The notes beneath the pieces were generated by a model that saw only the letters and a list, made by a program, of their open reading frames with translations, was not told the origin of the DNA and searched no databases. From the NCBI GenBank assembly GCA_002280405.1, contig NCDY01000004.1:1-39711 (forward strand): 39,711 nt of DNA, given 5' to 3'. The translations under genes were made by a program, and so were the position numbers. The DNA comes from Rhodobacterales bacterium 32-66-9 (GTDB lineage: Bacteria > Pseudomonadota > Alphaproteobacteria > Rhodobacterales > Rhodobacteraceae). Of this stretch, positions 1 to 7,496 are shown one piece after another (positions within the stretch are counted from its first letter, which is position 1; the number at the start of each line of letters is the position of its first letter).

Positions 1-426
1 GTCTTCGATCCCGGCATCAACGCGCTGTCGATTCTGACCGAGATCTTGCCGCAGCCTGTCCACCTGACCCGCGCCACGCTGGAGTTTCCCGCGAACCGCC
101 AGACCCCCATCGCCGCGCAACTGATCTTTTCGCAGAACGTCACCGCCGATTTCGACTGGCGCCAGGAAGGCCCGCAGACCTGGGACATCGAGGCCCAGAC
201 TGACAAGGGCCAGCTTGCCCTGCGCATGGGCGGCAACGTGCTGGAGATCGACGGCAAGCCTTTCGCCGGGGAAAACACCATCATGGGCGAATACCCGGCG
301 CTTTACGCCCGGATGGCCGACCTTGTCCGCACCGCCACCTGCGACGTCGACCTTGCGCCGATGGTGCATGTCGCCGACGCCCTGACCCTGGGCGAGCGCC
401 GCATCACCGACGCCTTCGACTTCTGA
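1..426 (+). CDS. Sugar 1-dehydrogenase, Gfo/Idh/MocA family (C-terminal part)
   Basis: The reading frame is open from the first base, so the N-terminal Rossmann half lies outside the window; 141 residues remain. The visible part has the C-terminal beta-sheet domain typical of Gfo/Idh/MocA oxidoreductases, including a segment reading FDPGINALSILTEI and the end pattern GEYPALYARMADLV. These resemble bacterial NAD(P)-dependent D-galactose/L-arabinose 1-dehydrogenases, which oxidise an aldose to its lactone. It stops 11 bases before the semialdehyde dehydrogenase gene, so the two are probably co-transcribed and act in the same non-phosphorylative sugar pathway. The substrate assignment is an inference from family resemblance and context. 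Confidence 0.75.
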   Translation, partial: VFDPGINALSILTEILPQPVHLTRATLEFPANRQTPIAAQLIFSQNVTADFDWRQEGPQTWDIEAQTDKGQLALRMGGNVLEIDGKPFAGENTIMGEYPALYARMADLVRTATCDVDLAPMVHVADALTLGERRITDAFDF

Positions 427-437
427 AAGGACCCTTC

Positions 438-1943
438 ATGCTGACCGGAAAGCATCTGATCGCGGGCGACTGGATCGGGGGCGACCAGACCTTCGCCTCT
501 TCCCCCGCGCATGGCCCCGCTCACGCTTACGCGGTCGGCACACCCGACCATGTCGCCGCCGCCTGCTCTGCCGCCGAGGCCGCTTTTCCAACCTATGCCG
601 CCCGGTCCCGCGCCGAACGTGCCGCCTTCCTGACCCAGATCGCGAACGAGATCGAGGCGCGCGGGGCCGAGATCACCGAGGTCGGCACCCAGGAAACCGG
701 CCTCCCCGCCGCGCGGCTGGAAGGCGAACGTGGCCGCACGACCATGCAGCTACGCCTCTTCGCCAGTCATATCCTGAAAGACGGCTGGCTCGACCGCCGC
801 CACGATGCGGCCTTGCCCGACCGCCAGCCTGCCCCGCGCCCGGACATCAAACTCCTGCAACGCCCCATCGGCCCCGTCGCTGTGTTCGGCGCCTCGAACT
901 TCCCCCTCGCCTTCTCCACCGCCGGGGGCGACACCGCCAGCGCCCTTGCCGCCGGTTGCCCTGTCGTGGTCAAGGGCCACTCCGCCCACCCCGGCACCGG
1001 CGAGATCGTCGCGCAGGCCATCGACGCCGCCATCCACGCCACCAACATGCCCCCCGGGGTCTTCTCGCTTGTCCAGGGCGGCAAGCGCGACGTCGGCGAA
1101 GCCTTGGTCCAGCACCCGCTCATCAAGGCCGTCGGCTTCACCGGATCGCTTGCCGGGGGCCGCGCGCTTTTCAACCTCTGCGCCCAAAGGCCCGAGCCGA
1201 TCCCCTTCTTCGGCGAGCTTGGGTCGGTGAACCCGATGTTCCTCCTCCCCGCCGCCCTTGCCGCACGGGGCGAAGCCATCGCCAAAGGCTGGGCCGGGTC
1301 GCTGACGATGGGCGCGGGCCAGTTCTGCACCAACCCCGGTATCGCCGTCCTGATCGACGGCCCCGAAGCTGACGCCTTTGTCGCCGCCGCCAGAACCGCC
1401 CTCGCCGCCGTCGGTCCGCAGACCATGCTTACCGACGGTATCGCCGACGCTTTCCGCCAAGGCCGGGACCGCATCGCCAGAGGCAGTGGGGTCCGTTCTG
1501 TCCTCACCACCACCTGCGACCACCGCAATGCCATGCCGTGCCTGTTCGAGGTGTCCGGTCAGGACTGGCTGGACAACCACGCGCTTGCCGAGGAGGTTTT
1601 CGGCCCCCTCGGCCTCATCGTCCGCGTGCGCCATGCGGCGGAAATGCAGGACATCGCGCGCAGCCTGCAGGGCCAGCTGACCTGCACGCTCCACCTCGAC
1701 GACGCCGACACCGACCTTGGGAAAGCCCTGATGCCGATCCTGGAACGCAAGGCGGGCCGCGTCCTTGCGAACGGCTTCCCGACGGGTGTCGAAGTGGTGG
1801 ACGCCCAGGTTCATGGCGGGCCCTACCCGGCTTCGACCAACTTCGGCGCAACCTCGGTCGGCACCCTGTCGATCCGCCGCTGGTTGCGCCCCGTCGCCTT
1901 TCAGAACATGCCCGAGGCGCTGCTGCCCCTGGATTGGGCCTGA
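438..1943 (+). CDS. Alpha-ketoglutaric semialdehyde dehydrogenase (aldehyde dehydrogenase superfamily)
   Basis: This 501-residue protein has the full aldehyde dehydrogenase fold. It carries the substrate/oxyanion Asn154 (GASNFP), the general base Glu260 (FGELGSVNP) and the catalytic Cys297 (GQFCTNPG). The FGELGSVNP and GQFCTNPG forms are typical of the group that oxidises 2,5-dioxopentanoate (alpha-ketoglutaric semialdehyde) to alpha-ketoglutarate, the last step of non-phosphorylative pentose, galactarate or hydroxyproline breakdown. It follows the sugar dehydrogenase after 11 bases and precedes a GntR-type regulator, which fits a sugar-oxidation operon. The start has an AAAGGA ribosome-binding site. 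The family is certain; the exact substrate is inferred. Confidence 0.85.
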   Translation: MLTGKHLIAGDWIGGDQTFASSPAHGPAHAYAVGTPDHVAAACSAAEAAFPTYAARSRAERAAFLTQIANEIEARGAEITEVGTQETGLPAARLEGERGRTTMQLRLFASHILKDGWLDRRHDAALPDRQPAPRPDIKLLQRPIGPVAVFGASNFPLAFSTAGGDTASALAAGCPVVVKGHSAHPGTGEIVAQAIDAAIHATNMPPGVFSLVQGGKRDVGEALVQHPLIKAVGFTGSLAGGRALFNLCAQRPEPIPFFGELGSVNPMFLLPAALAARGEAIAKGWAGSLTMGAGQFCTNPGIAVLIDGPEADAFVAAARTALAAVGPQTMLTDGIADAFRQGRDRIARGSGVRSVLTTTCDHRNAMPCLFEVSGQDWLDNHALAEEVFGPLGLIVRVRHAAEMQDIARSLQGQLTCTLHLDDADTDLGKALMPILERKAGRVLANGFPTGVEVVDAQVHGGPYPASTNFGATSVGTLSIRRWLRPVAFQNMPEALLPLDWA

Positions 1944-2118
1944 GCGCACAGGGTCTGAACCCGCGCGCCAAATCCAAACCGGGCGTGAGTGCCCGCAAGC
2001 AAGCCTCTGCTTTCAAGGGCCGCCGAAGCCTGCCCCCGCGCAGGCAACAGGGTTGGTCTGGCAAGACAGCGTCAGACGTGCCGCGTCGACTTGTCGGCGC
2101 GGGATCGGCTAGGGTGCC

Positions 2119-2130
2119 GCAATCGATTGC
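2119..2130. promoter_or_regulatory. 12-bp perfect palindrome upstream of gntR, possible operator
   Basis: GCAATCGATTGC is a perfect 12-base palindrome ending just before the GGAGAGG ribosome-binding site of the GntR-type gene. Its place suggests an autoregulatory operator. GntR-family dimers bind short palindromes, but this sequence does not match a consensus I can name, so the role is a guess. Confidence 0.3.
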
Positions 2131-2145
2131 CCGGAGAGGCCTGGA

Positions 2146-2865
2146 ATGCGCGAAGATGTCGAGCCCAAACGAGCGAAGGGCACGGGTGTGAAATTCGCCT
2201 ACGATACGTTGCGGGACGAGATCCTGACGCTTGAACTTCAACCCGGGGCCGTTCTGGACGAAACCTCGCTGGCCGAGCGGTTCGCGATGTCGCGGTCGCC
2301 CGTGCGCGAGGCCTTGATCCGGCTGGCGGGGGATGACCTGGTCGTGACGCTGTCCAACCGCTCGACCGTGGTGGCACCGATCGACGTGCAGCGGTTTCCG
2401 AAATACGTCGAGGCGCTGGATGTCGCGCAGCGGATGAACACCCGGCTTGCTGCCGAATTGCGCACCGAAGCGGATCTCAAGCTGATTGCGCGGCGTCAGA
2501 AGGAATTCGTCGCCACAGTGCACAGGGGCGAGCACCTGGCGATGTCAGAAGCAAACATGGTTTTCCACATGGCTATCGCCGCTGCCGGTCGGAACCCGTA
2601 TCTGTCAGCCTTTTACGAGCGACTGCTGAATCAGGGCCGTCGGATGTTGCACCTGCATTTCGCCGATCTCGAACAGGGCAAGAAAGAGATCCTGCTTACC
2701 GGCGAGCATGACGACATGCTTGCCGCGATCCGTGACCGCGATGTGGCGCGGGCGGATGCTTTGGCGCATGCCCATACCCGGCAGTTCCGTGACACCATCA
2801 TCACCTGCATGAAGCGGACCTACCTGGATGACGCTTCATTCGATGCGCCAGGTTTGCGGACCTGA
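2146..2865 (+). CDS. GntR-family (FadR/FCD type) transcriptional regulator
   Basis: This is a 239-residue DNA-binding regulator. Residues about 10-80 form the GntR winged helix-turn-helix (YDTLRDEILTLELQPGAVLDE, then LAERFAMSRSPVREAL). The rest is the all-helical FCD ligand-binding domain, with histidines in FHMAIAAAGRNPYL and HTRQFRD of the kind that hold a metal near the effector pocket. A good ribosome-binding site (GGAGAGG) supports this ATG. About 200 bases separate it from the dehydrogenase gene, so it may have its own promoter. By context it probably controls the sugar-oxidation genes, with a sugar acid as effector. Its 3' end faces flgD. Confidence 0.9.
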   Translation: MREDVEPKRAKGTGVKFAYDTLRDEILTLELQPGAVLDETSLAERFAMSRSPVREALIRLAGDDLVVTLSNRSTVVAPIDVQRFPKYVEALDVAQRMNTRLAAELRTEADLKLIARRQKEFVATVHRGEHLAMSEANMVFHMAIAAAGRNPYLSAFYERLLNQGRRMLHLHFADLEQGKKEILLTGEHDDMLAAIRDRDVARADALAHAHTRQFRDTIITCMKRTYLDDASFDAPGLRT

Positions 2866-2874
2866 TGCAAATAA

Positions 2875-2897
2875 CGCAGCCAAGGCTCGGTGCTGCG
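2875..2897. terminator. Weak hairpin between convergent gntR and flgD
   Basis: CGCAGC pairs with GCTGCG across an 11-base loop in the 67-base gap between the two converging genes. There is no T tract, so it is only a candidate transcription end. Confidence 0.25.
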
Positions 2898-2932
2898 CCG
2901 AAGTCGTGACCCCGGACGACTTTGATCGAGAC

Positions 2933-3592
2933 TCAGCCCTGCGGGCTTCGCAAGGCTGTGACCCTTGCGGTCGGAACCTCGATGCCGCCTTCCAGAAGAA
3001 GGGATGTGCCGTTGGTTCCGCCGCCCCGTGCCTCGACCACACGGGCATAATGCTCGACCGGGCGCGAATCGATGACTGTCTCGCCATTCAGGCTTTCCAG
3101 GGAAATCGAGTAGAGTCCGGACGGGAGCGGCGTGCCATCCATCCCGCCCCCGAGCCATTGATAGGGTTCGGCGCTGACTGGAATTTCCTCGCGCGAGACG
3201 AGGTTTCCGGCCGTATCACGAACCGCAAGGACCGCACGGGTCGCACCGACCGCCGGGGTCGGCGACAAGGTGACAGGGGTGCCCTGATACAGGACAGGCG
3301 CATCAGAACGTGCTTCCTTGCCGATCCAGCTGGCCATATCCGCCATGCCGAACTGCTGGAACCGGCCTTGCAGGTCGGCAAGCAACTGGTTCGTGCGCAC
3401 CTGCTGTTCGACCCCTGAAAATGTGGCAAGCTGCACGGCGTAATCGGCCGAATCGATCGGGTTCATCGGATCCTGGTTCTGCATCTGCACGGTCAGCATC
3501 CGCAGGAAGGTGTTGAAGTCCGAGGTGATCTTCGGGGGGGCCGGGGTGCCCGGATTTGCACTTGCGGCGGAAGTTACTGGAGAGATGTCCAT
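2933..3592 (-). CDS. flgD: Flagellar hook capping/assembly protein FlgD
   Basis: This 219-residue protein has the N-terminal FlgD signature (DFNTFLRMLTVQMQNQDPMNP, with DSADYAVQLATFSGVEQQ) at residues about 25-70. FlgD/Tudor- and FlgD Ig-like beta regions fill the remainder. FlgD sits at the tip of the growing hook and lets exported FlgE subunits fold into place. It lies 10 bases after fliK on the same strand, so hook-length control and hook capping are co-expressed; flgE itself is not in the window. A GAGG sequence nine bases before the ATG supports the start. Confidence 0.95.
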   Translation of the reverse strand: MDISPVTSAASANPGTPAPPKITSDFNTFLRMLTVQMQNQDPMNPIDSADYAVQLATFSGVEQQVRTNQLLADLQGRFQQFGMADMASWIGKEARSDAPVLYQGTPVTLSPTPAVGATRAVLAVRDTAGNLVSREEIPVSAEPYQWLGGGMDGTPLPSGLYSISLESLNGETVIDSRPVEHYARVVEARGGGTNGTSLLLEGGIEVPTARVTALRSPQG

Positions 3593-3602
3593 TTTTCTGG
3601 CC

Positions 3603-5399
3603 TCACAGTCTAAGGTCTAGGGTGGCTCCGACGGCATCGCGTCGGGTCGGAGAAATCGGTGTCTGCTCATCACGAGACCGTCCCGGTCCAAGGGCATTCG
3701 GTTCATGCCGGCGGTCTGGACTTCTGCCTTGGCCATCCTGTCCAAAGCCGATGTCCGCCCCGGAATAGCCGGCAGCCTTGATTGCCGCGGCAAGGTCGCC
3801 CGCATGGCGCCGGAACAGATCAAGTGTTTCGGGCCGCTCGACGCTGATCAGGATCACCAGCCTGTCCGGGTTCGCTGCATCCGCTTCGAGCCGCAATCTC
3901 ACGCGACCGAGTTCTTCCGGGGCGAGTGCAAGCTCGGTCGCCTTGTCCGAGGTTTCGACCAGAACTCCGGCAAGTTGCGCGGCGACCTGCTGAACCGGCA
4001 ACGACGACGGGCTCTGCGGGACCGAGGCGGCACCAGACCAGGAGTGCAGCGAAGGACCGGCCAAGACCGGAAAGCCAGGCTCTTCACGGCTTTCCAAGAG
4101 ACCCCTTCCCCACTCCGACAGAAGGATCAGTGCTGGCTGCTCTGTCTGCGCTGCCGACGGGGAGAGAGGCGCGACCGTGATCGCGCGCGCACTGACCTTC
4201 GCCGGAGCTTCGTTCGAGGCCACCGTTTCCGACCGTCTGCGCGGCGGATCGATGATCTGTTGGCCGATCGAGTTCGCCAAGGTTCCCAGGGACACGTTGG
4301 GTTCCGTCGCGCCGGTCGCCGGACGCAGGGCAATGGCGACCGGGTCAGGATCGGCATTCCGATCCGCTTGCAGTCCGGTGGCGGACCCTTGCGGCGCGGT
4401 CAATCCTGCAAAGGCGCGCTCCCAGAAACTGCTGGCGGACGGGGTCGGTGCAGCCAATGGCTCTTTCGACGGCAGGAGGGCGGCCACCACGGACGGGCCG
4501 CCGAGGTCGTCCTGCATCACTGCCCGGCGTGGCGTTCGGGGTGATTCAGGCCCGGAGGAGGGATAGGCATCCATCTCGTCCGGCCTGACCTGCGCTGTCG
4601 GGTCAATGGCCCGGTCGTATGGTCCCGAGGATTCTGCAGTAGGCGCGTCTCTTGCGATCCGGGCGTCCTGCGGTGGTTCCCTACGATCCAGACCTTCAGG
4701 AACCGGGGGGTCGATCCGCGCAGTCTGCGCACCGGTGTTTCCAGTCACGGCGCTTGTCGGGGCGGCGGCGACCTCGACCGCATCACCGGTGCCGCCTGGC
4801 CCGGCCTGTCCGGCACGGACGGAGGTTTCGGGCACCGCAGCATTCGTTTGTTGCGCGGGCAATCGCAAAGCGGGCGATTCGTCTGGCCAGGATCCCGATG
4901 GCACCTTTTCAGGTTGGGCACCCTCTGGTGGATCAGGTGGAAACGCACGATCTGACGGCATGCCGGTCTGGTCAGGGCCGACCGGCCCTGCGCGCATGGG
5001 ACTGGCCAGCTCTGCCTGCCCCGAAGGCATCGTGCCCCCGGGCGTGTCGCCCGATTCGACAGCTTGCAGACCTGCGGTGCCAAATGCAGCCGCCGTCGGC
5101 GAGAGACCCGTGCCAGTCAAATCCCCATCCGACACCGGGGCAGATGCACTGTCGCTTTCCGCGCCACCGGTTCTTGGTGCGGCCTGCACGACGACGGGAA
5201 TCGACATAGCCGCACCAATCCACGCGGGCTGAACACCAGTGCCGACCCCGGTTGCATCGGATGGAGCAATGTCACCTTCGGAGGCCGGCAGATCCGCTTC
5301 GAAGGCCATGGCAAAGCCCCGATCGGTCGGCTCTGCGCCCGGCGATGGCACATCGACTGTGGCCGAGGGGAAAAGAGTGATAGCCAGCGCGCTTTGCAT
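3603..5399 (-). CDS. fliK: Flagellar hook-length control protein FliK
   Basis: This is a 598-residue protein rich in Pro, Ala, Gly and Asp, with low sequence complexity for roughly its first 430 residues. Near the C-terminus it has a folded Flg_hook domain with the typical motif ELALAPEELGRVRLRLE. FliK is exported while the hook grows and switches the export gate (FlhB) from hook to filament substrates. I chose the ATG at 5399 (protein begins MQSALAITLF). A longer frame starts at 5453 but would run over a CtrA-like box in the divergent promoter region and lacks a clear ribosome-binding site. It is followed directly by flgD. Confidence 0.85.
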   Translation of the reverse strand: MQSALAITLFPSATVDVPSPGAEPTDRGFAMAFEADLPASEGDIAPSDATGVGTGVQPAWIGAAMSIPVVVQAAPRTGGAESDSASAPVSDGDLTGTGLSPTAAAFGTAGLQAVESGDTPGGTMPSGQAELASPMRAGPVGPDQTGMPSDRAFPPDPPEGAQPEKVPSGSWPDESPALRLPAQQTNAAVPETSVRAGQAGPGGTGDAVEVAAAPTSAVTGNTGAQTARIDPPVPEGLDRREPPQDARIARDAPTAESSGPYDRAIDPTAQVRPDEMDAYPSSGPESPRTPRRAVMQDDLGGPSVVAALLPSKEPLAAPTPSASSFWERAFAGLTAPQGSATGLQADRNADPDPVAIALRPATGATEPNVSLGTLANSIGQQIIDPPRRRSETVASNEAPAKVSARAITVAPLSPSAAQTEQPALILLSEWGRGLLESREEPGFPVLAGPSLHSWSGAASVPQSPSSLPVQQVAAQLAGVLVETSDKATELALAPEELGRVRLRLEADAANPDRLVILISVERPETLDLFRRHAGDLAAAIKAAGYSGADIGFGQDGQGRSPDRRHEPNALGPGRSRDEQTPISPTRRDAVGATLDLRL

Positions 5400-5445
5400 T
5401 GTTCCACGACTTCTGCCGCAATGACCGAGGTATTGCAGCCAGAAG

Positions 5446-5460
5446 TTACTCATTCTTTAC
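5446..5460. promoter_or_regulatory. CtrA-like box between fliK and the rod-binding gene
   Basis: TTAC-N7-TTAC lies in the 108-base divergent gap between fliK and the rod-binding gene, about 50 bases from either start codon. The known CtrA site is TTAA-N7-TTAA, so each half has three of four bases right and the spacing is exact. Regulation by CtrA is an inference. Confidence 0.35.
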
Positions 5461-5507
5461 GCGCTTGCCGGATGATTGCGGAAAATCCGACCGATCAGGA
5501 GCAAGGA

Positions 5508-5780
5508 ATGGACACCTCCCCAATTTCGACTCAACTCACCGGACGGCAGCAGAAACTGATGCAGAAAGCGAAAGAGCTTGAAGCCACTTTCCTTGCCGAA
5601 ATGCTGGCCTACTCCGGCCTGGGCGAGCAGCAGGGCGCTTTCGCTGGCGGTCAGGGTGAGGCGCAGTTTTCCTCGTTCCTGCGACAGGAACAGGCCAGGC
5701 TCATGGTCGAAAGCGGTGGCATCGGGCTTGCGGAGCTGATCTTCAATTCAATGGCGAGGTCCGAAAGTGACGCAACTTGA
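5508..5780 (+). CDS. Rod-binding protein (FlgJ N-terminal type)
   Basis: This is a small 90-residue protein made only of the rod-binding domain: AKELEATFLAEMLAYSGLGE and RLMVESGGIGLAELIF are the two conserved blocks. In enterobacteria FlgJ carries this domain plus a muramidase domain. Here the muramidase part is absent, as is usual in alphaproteobacteria, and a separate lytic transglycosylase is encoded at 23195-23878. It helps the rod assemble through the periplasm. A strong AGGAGCAAGG ribosome-binding site precedes the ATG. The next gene starts inside its 3' end. Confidence 0.85.
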   Translation: MDTSPISTQLTGRQQKLMQKAKELEATFLAEMLAYSGLGEQQGAFAGGQGEAQFSSFLRQEQARLMVESGGIGLAELIFNSMARSESDAT

Positions 5781-6078
5781 GCTCCTGCTTGACCAGACTG
5801 CCGAAGCTCTGCTTTCAGGCGATCTTGCAGCACTGTCCCGGCTTGCCCCCCTGATCGAGGCGATCGACCTCAAGCCAACGGACCGCCCGACCGCCGAGAG
5901 ACTCTGGACCAAGGCCGAGCGAAATGCCCGCCTGCTTGAGGCCGCAACGCGCGGTGTAAAATCGGCCGGCCTCCGCGTGGCAGAGATCAAGCGTGGCCCG
6001 ACGCTGACCACCTATGACGCCCGGGGCCACAAGGCGCTGATCGCGCCCAAGGGCCTCGAGCCGACCCGACGCGTTTAG
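5767..6078 (+). CDS. flgN: FlgN-like flagellar export chaperone
   Basis: This 103-residue, mostly helical protein begins with GTG 14 bases inside the end of the rod-binding gene, so translation is probably coupled. The helical N-terminal half and the run ERLWTKAERNARLLEAATRG resemble the short FlgN-type chaperones found at this place in Rhodobacterales flagellar clusters. FlgN holds the hook-filament junction proteins FlgK and FlgL in the cytoplasm before export; those genes are not in the window. The function rests on weak sequence likeness and position. Confidence 0.6.
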   Translation: MTQLELLLDQTAEALLSGDLAALSRLAPLIEAIDLKPTDRPTAERLWTKAERNARLLEAATRGVKSAGLRVAEIKRGPTLTTYDARGHKALIAPKGLEPTRRV

Positions 6079-6083
6079 GTTGG

Positions 6084-6098
6084 TTCAAATGCTTTGAA
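6084..6098. repeat. Palindrome TTCAAA-TGC-TTTGAA after flgN
   Basis: A perfect six-base inverted repeat with a three-base spacer starts five bases after the flgN stop. It could be an operator or a weak hairpin. It is the first of four inverted repeats between flgN and flagellin. Confidence 0.35.
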
Positions 6099-6113
6099 TG
6101 TCGAGAAAGCCGA

Positions 6114-6128
6114 TTAGGGAATGGTTAG
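6114..6128 (+). promoter_or_regulatory. CtrA-like box upstream of flagellin
   Basis: TTAG-N7-TTAG has the exact spacing of the CtrA site TTAA-N7-TTAA with one change in each half. The second half, read on the other strand, gives CTAACCAT, one base from the known CtrA half-site TTAACCAT. It lies about 145 bases before the flagellin start, which leaves room for a promoter and a long leader. CtrA drives flagellar genes in many alphaproteobacteria; its role here is inferred. Confidence 0.45.
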
Positions 6129-6172
6129 CTGATTTGCCGCTTCATGGTTCCTGCGTCTCATGAAGGGGCGGC

Positions 6173-6193
6173 GCCATCGGGGCAGCCGATGGC
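6173..6193 (+). promoter_or_regulatory. Flagellin leader hairpin 1 (8-bp perfect stem)
   Basis: GCCATCGG pairs perfectly with CCGATGGC across a five-base loop (GGCAG). It lies in the probable 5' leader of the flagellin mRNA, 80 bases before the start codon. In Caulobacter the FlbT protein acts on the flagellin mRNA leader; this stem could be such a target, which is an inference. Confidence 0.5.
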
Positions 6194-6213
6194 ACGGACA
6201 GAACGCCAATTCC

Positions 6214-6233
6214 GCCACGCATCGTGGCTTTTT
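6214..6233 (+). terminator. Terminator-like hairpin 2 in the flagellin leader
   Basis: GCCACG-CAT-CGTGGC is a perfect six-base stem with a three-base loop followed by five T residues, the form of a rho-independent terminator. It lies only 40 bases before the flagellin ATG. It may end flgN transcription or act as an attenuator for flagellin. Confidence 0.5.
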
Positions 6234-6256
6234 GGCCGTGAAACCTGCGGCCTTTT
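6234..6256 (+). terminator. Terminator-like hairpin 3 in the flagellin leader
   Basis: GGCCG pairs with CGGCC over a nine-base loop, followed by four T residues. It starts at the base after the T tract of the previous hairpin and ends just before the flagellin ribosome-binding site (GAAGGA). The two together form a tandem terminator-like pair. Confidence 0.4.
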
Positions 6257-6272
6257 CGCGAAGGACTGAACA

Positions 6273-7448
6273 ATGTCGTCGATTCTGACCAACACCAGCG
6301 CGATGGTTGCCCTGCAGACCATGAAGGGCATCAACGCCAACCTGAACAAGACCCAGGCCGACATTTCCACCGGCAAGACGGTGGCCACTGCCAAGGACAA
6401 CGCCGCCGTCTGGGCGATCTCCAAGGTGATGGAATCGGACGTGCAGGGCTTCAAGGGGATTTCCGACAGCCTTTCGGTCGGCAATGCCACTCTGACCGTG
6501 GCCCGCCAGGCCTCTGAATCGGTCACCAAGCTTCTGACTGAAATGAAGGGCAAGATCGTTGCGGCCCAGGCCGAAAACGTCGACCGCAGCAAGCTGCAGA
6601 CCGACATCACGCAGTTGACCAAGCAGATCGAATCGGTCGTCGGTGCGGCGCAGTTCAACGGCCTCAACCTGGTTGACGGTTCGGAAACCTCGATCAACGT
6701 GCTGTCGTCTCTGGACCGCAGCGCGACCGGCGTGGCCTCGTCCAACATCGAGGTCACGGCGCAGAACCTGTCGACTTCGGCGGGTGTGGCGCTCTCTGGC
6801 ACCGCGCTCGGCTCGGTACCCGGGTTGCCGGTTGCCGGTGGTGCGACCGGCACCGTGACCGGCTTCAGCATCCAGGGTGGTGCGGGCGCGCTGGCTTCGA
6901 ACGCCAATGGTGCAGATCCCGGCACGCTGACCTCGCTCATTGAAGGCGATGCCATCGAACTGACGGTCGGCTCTTCGACCGGGCGTTACGTCGTGAAAAA
7001 GGGTGATACGAACGAGGAACTCGCCACAGGTTTGCGCAATGCGCTGATCCAGGGCGGGGTCAACGGGTCGGATTTCACCCTCTCAGCATCTTCCGGCACC
7101 TTGAGCATCACCAACAATACGAACGCTGCGGCAGCAGTCTCGGTTGCAGCCACCCGCGGTGAGGGCGGACTGGCAGCGCTGAACACGATCGACGTGACCA
7201 GCAATGCACCTGCCGCCCTCGATGCGATTGAAGGCTTGCTGCAAACCTCGATCAATGCGGCGGCGAGCTTCGGTTCGTCGCAAAAGCGGATCGACATCCA
7301 GAACGAGTTCGTCGGCAACCTGACCGACTCGCTCAAGACCGGCATCGGCGCGATGGTCGATACCGACATGGAGGAAGCCTCGGCCCGTCTGCAGGCGCTG
7401 CAGGTGCAGCAGCAGCTTCCGCTAAGCACTTCGGGCCGCGGGGGGTAA
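6273..7448 (+). CDS. Flagellin with altered C-terminus (apparent out-of-frame deletion)
   Basis: This 391-residue filament protein has a normal N-terminal D0/D1 region: SILTNTSAMVALQTMKGIN, then ISTGKTVATAKDNAAVWAIS and QFNGLNLVDGS. It has a variable middle (about 145-320) and a C-terminal D1 helix ending LQALQVQQQL. Flagellins of this group then continue with about 18 hydrophobic residues (of the type GVQALSIANQAPQSILSLFR). Here that part is missing and the frame continues PLSTSGRGG into a GC-rich hairpin. TTC CGC TAA (Phe-Arg-stop, the usual ending) is present at 7417-7425 in the +1 frame, so a deletion of about 56 bases is likely. Without the C-terminal D0 helix, subunits should not polymerise normally. 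It may be a pseudogene, a strain-specific mutation or an assembly error. Confidence 0.85.
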   Translation: MSSILTNTSAMVALQTMKGINANLNKTQADISTGKTVATAKDNAAVWAISKVMESDVQGFKGISDSLSVGNATLTVARQASESVTKLLTEMKGKIVAAQAENVDRSKLQTDITQLTKQIESVVGAAQFNGLNLVDGSETSINVLSSLDRSATGVASSNIEVTAQNLSTSAGVALSGTALGSVPGLPVAGGATGTVTGFSIQGGAGALASNANGADPGTLTSLIEGDAIELTVGSSTGRYVVKKGDTNEELATGLRNALIQGGVNGSDFTLSASSGTLSITNNTNAAAAVSVAATRGEGGLAALNTIDVTSNAPAALDAIEGLLQTSINAAASFGSSQKRIDIQNEFVGNLTDSLKTGIGAMVDTDMEEASARLQALQVQQQLPLSTSGRGG

Positions 7449-7460
7449 ACCTCGCGGCCC
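7433..7460 (+). terminator. GC-rich hairpin at the end of flagellin
   Basis: GGGCCGCG (7433-7440) pairs with CGCGGCCC (7453-7460), extended by three inner pairs, around a six-base loop. The present flagellin stop codon (7446-7448) lies in this loop, whereas the ancestral stop at 7423-7425 would have been just before the stem. There is no T tract, so it probably stabilises the flagellin mRNA or weakens read-through into flaF. Confidence 0.6.
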
Positions 7461-7496
7461 ACCTCACTGCAACGCTTTCGAACAGATGGACACCCC

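Noticed and set aside
750..1949. Minus-strand open frame of 399 codons opposite the semialdehyde dehydrogenase
   Set aside because: Shadow of a gene whose catalytic residues are all in place.
2949..2969. Seven-base perfect hairpin inside the 3' end of flgD
   Set aside because: It lies in coding sequence and has no T tract, so a chance palindrome is as likely as a terminator.
5400..5453. Longer N-terminus for FliK starting at 5453
   Set aside because: The added residues look non-conserved, there is no good ribosome-binding site, and they would cover part of the divergent promoter region.
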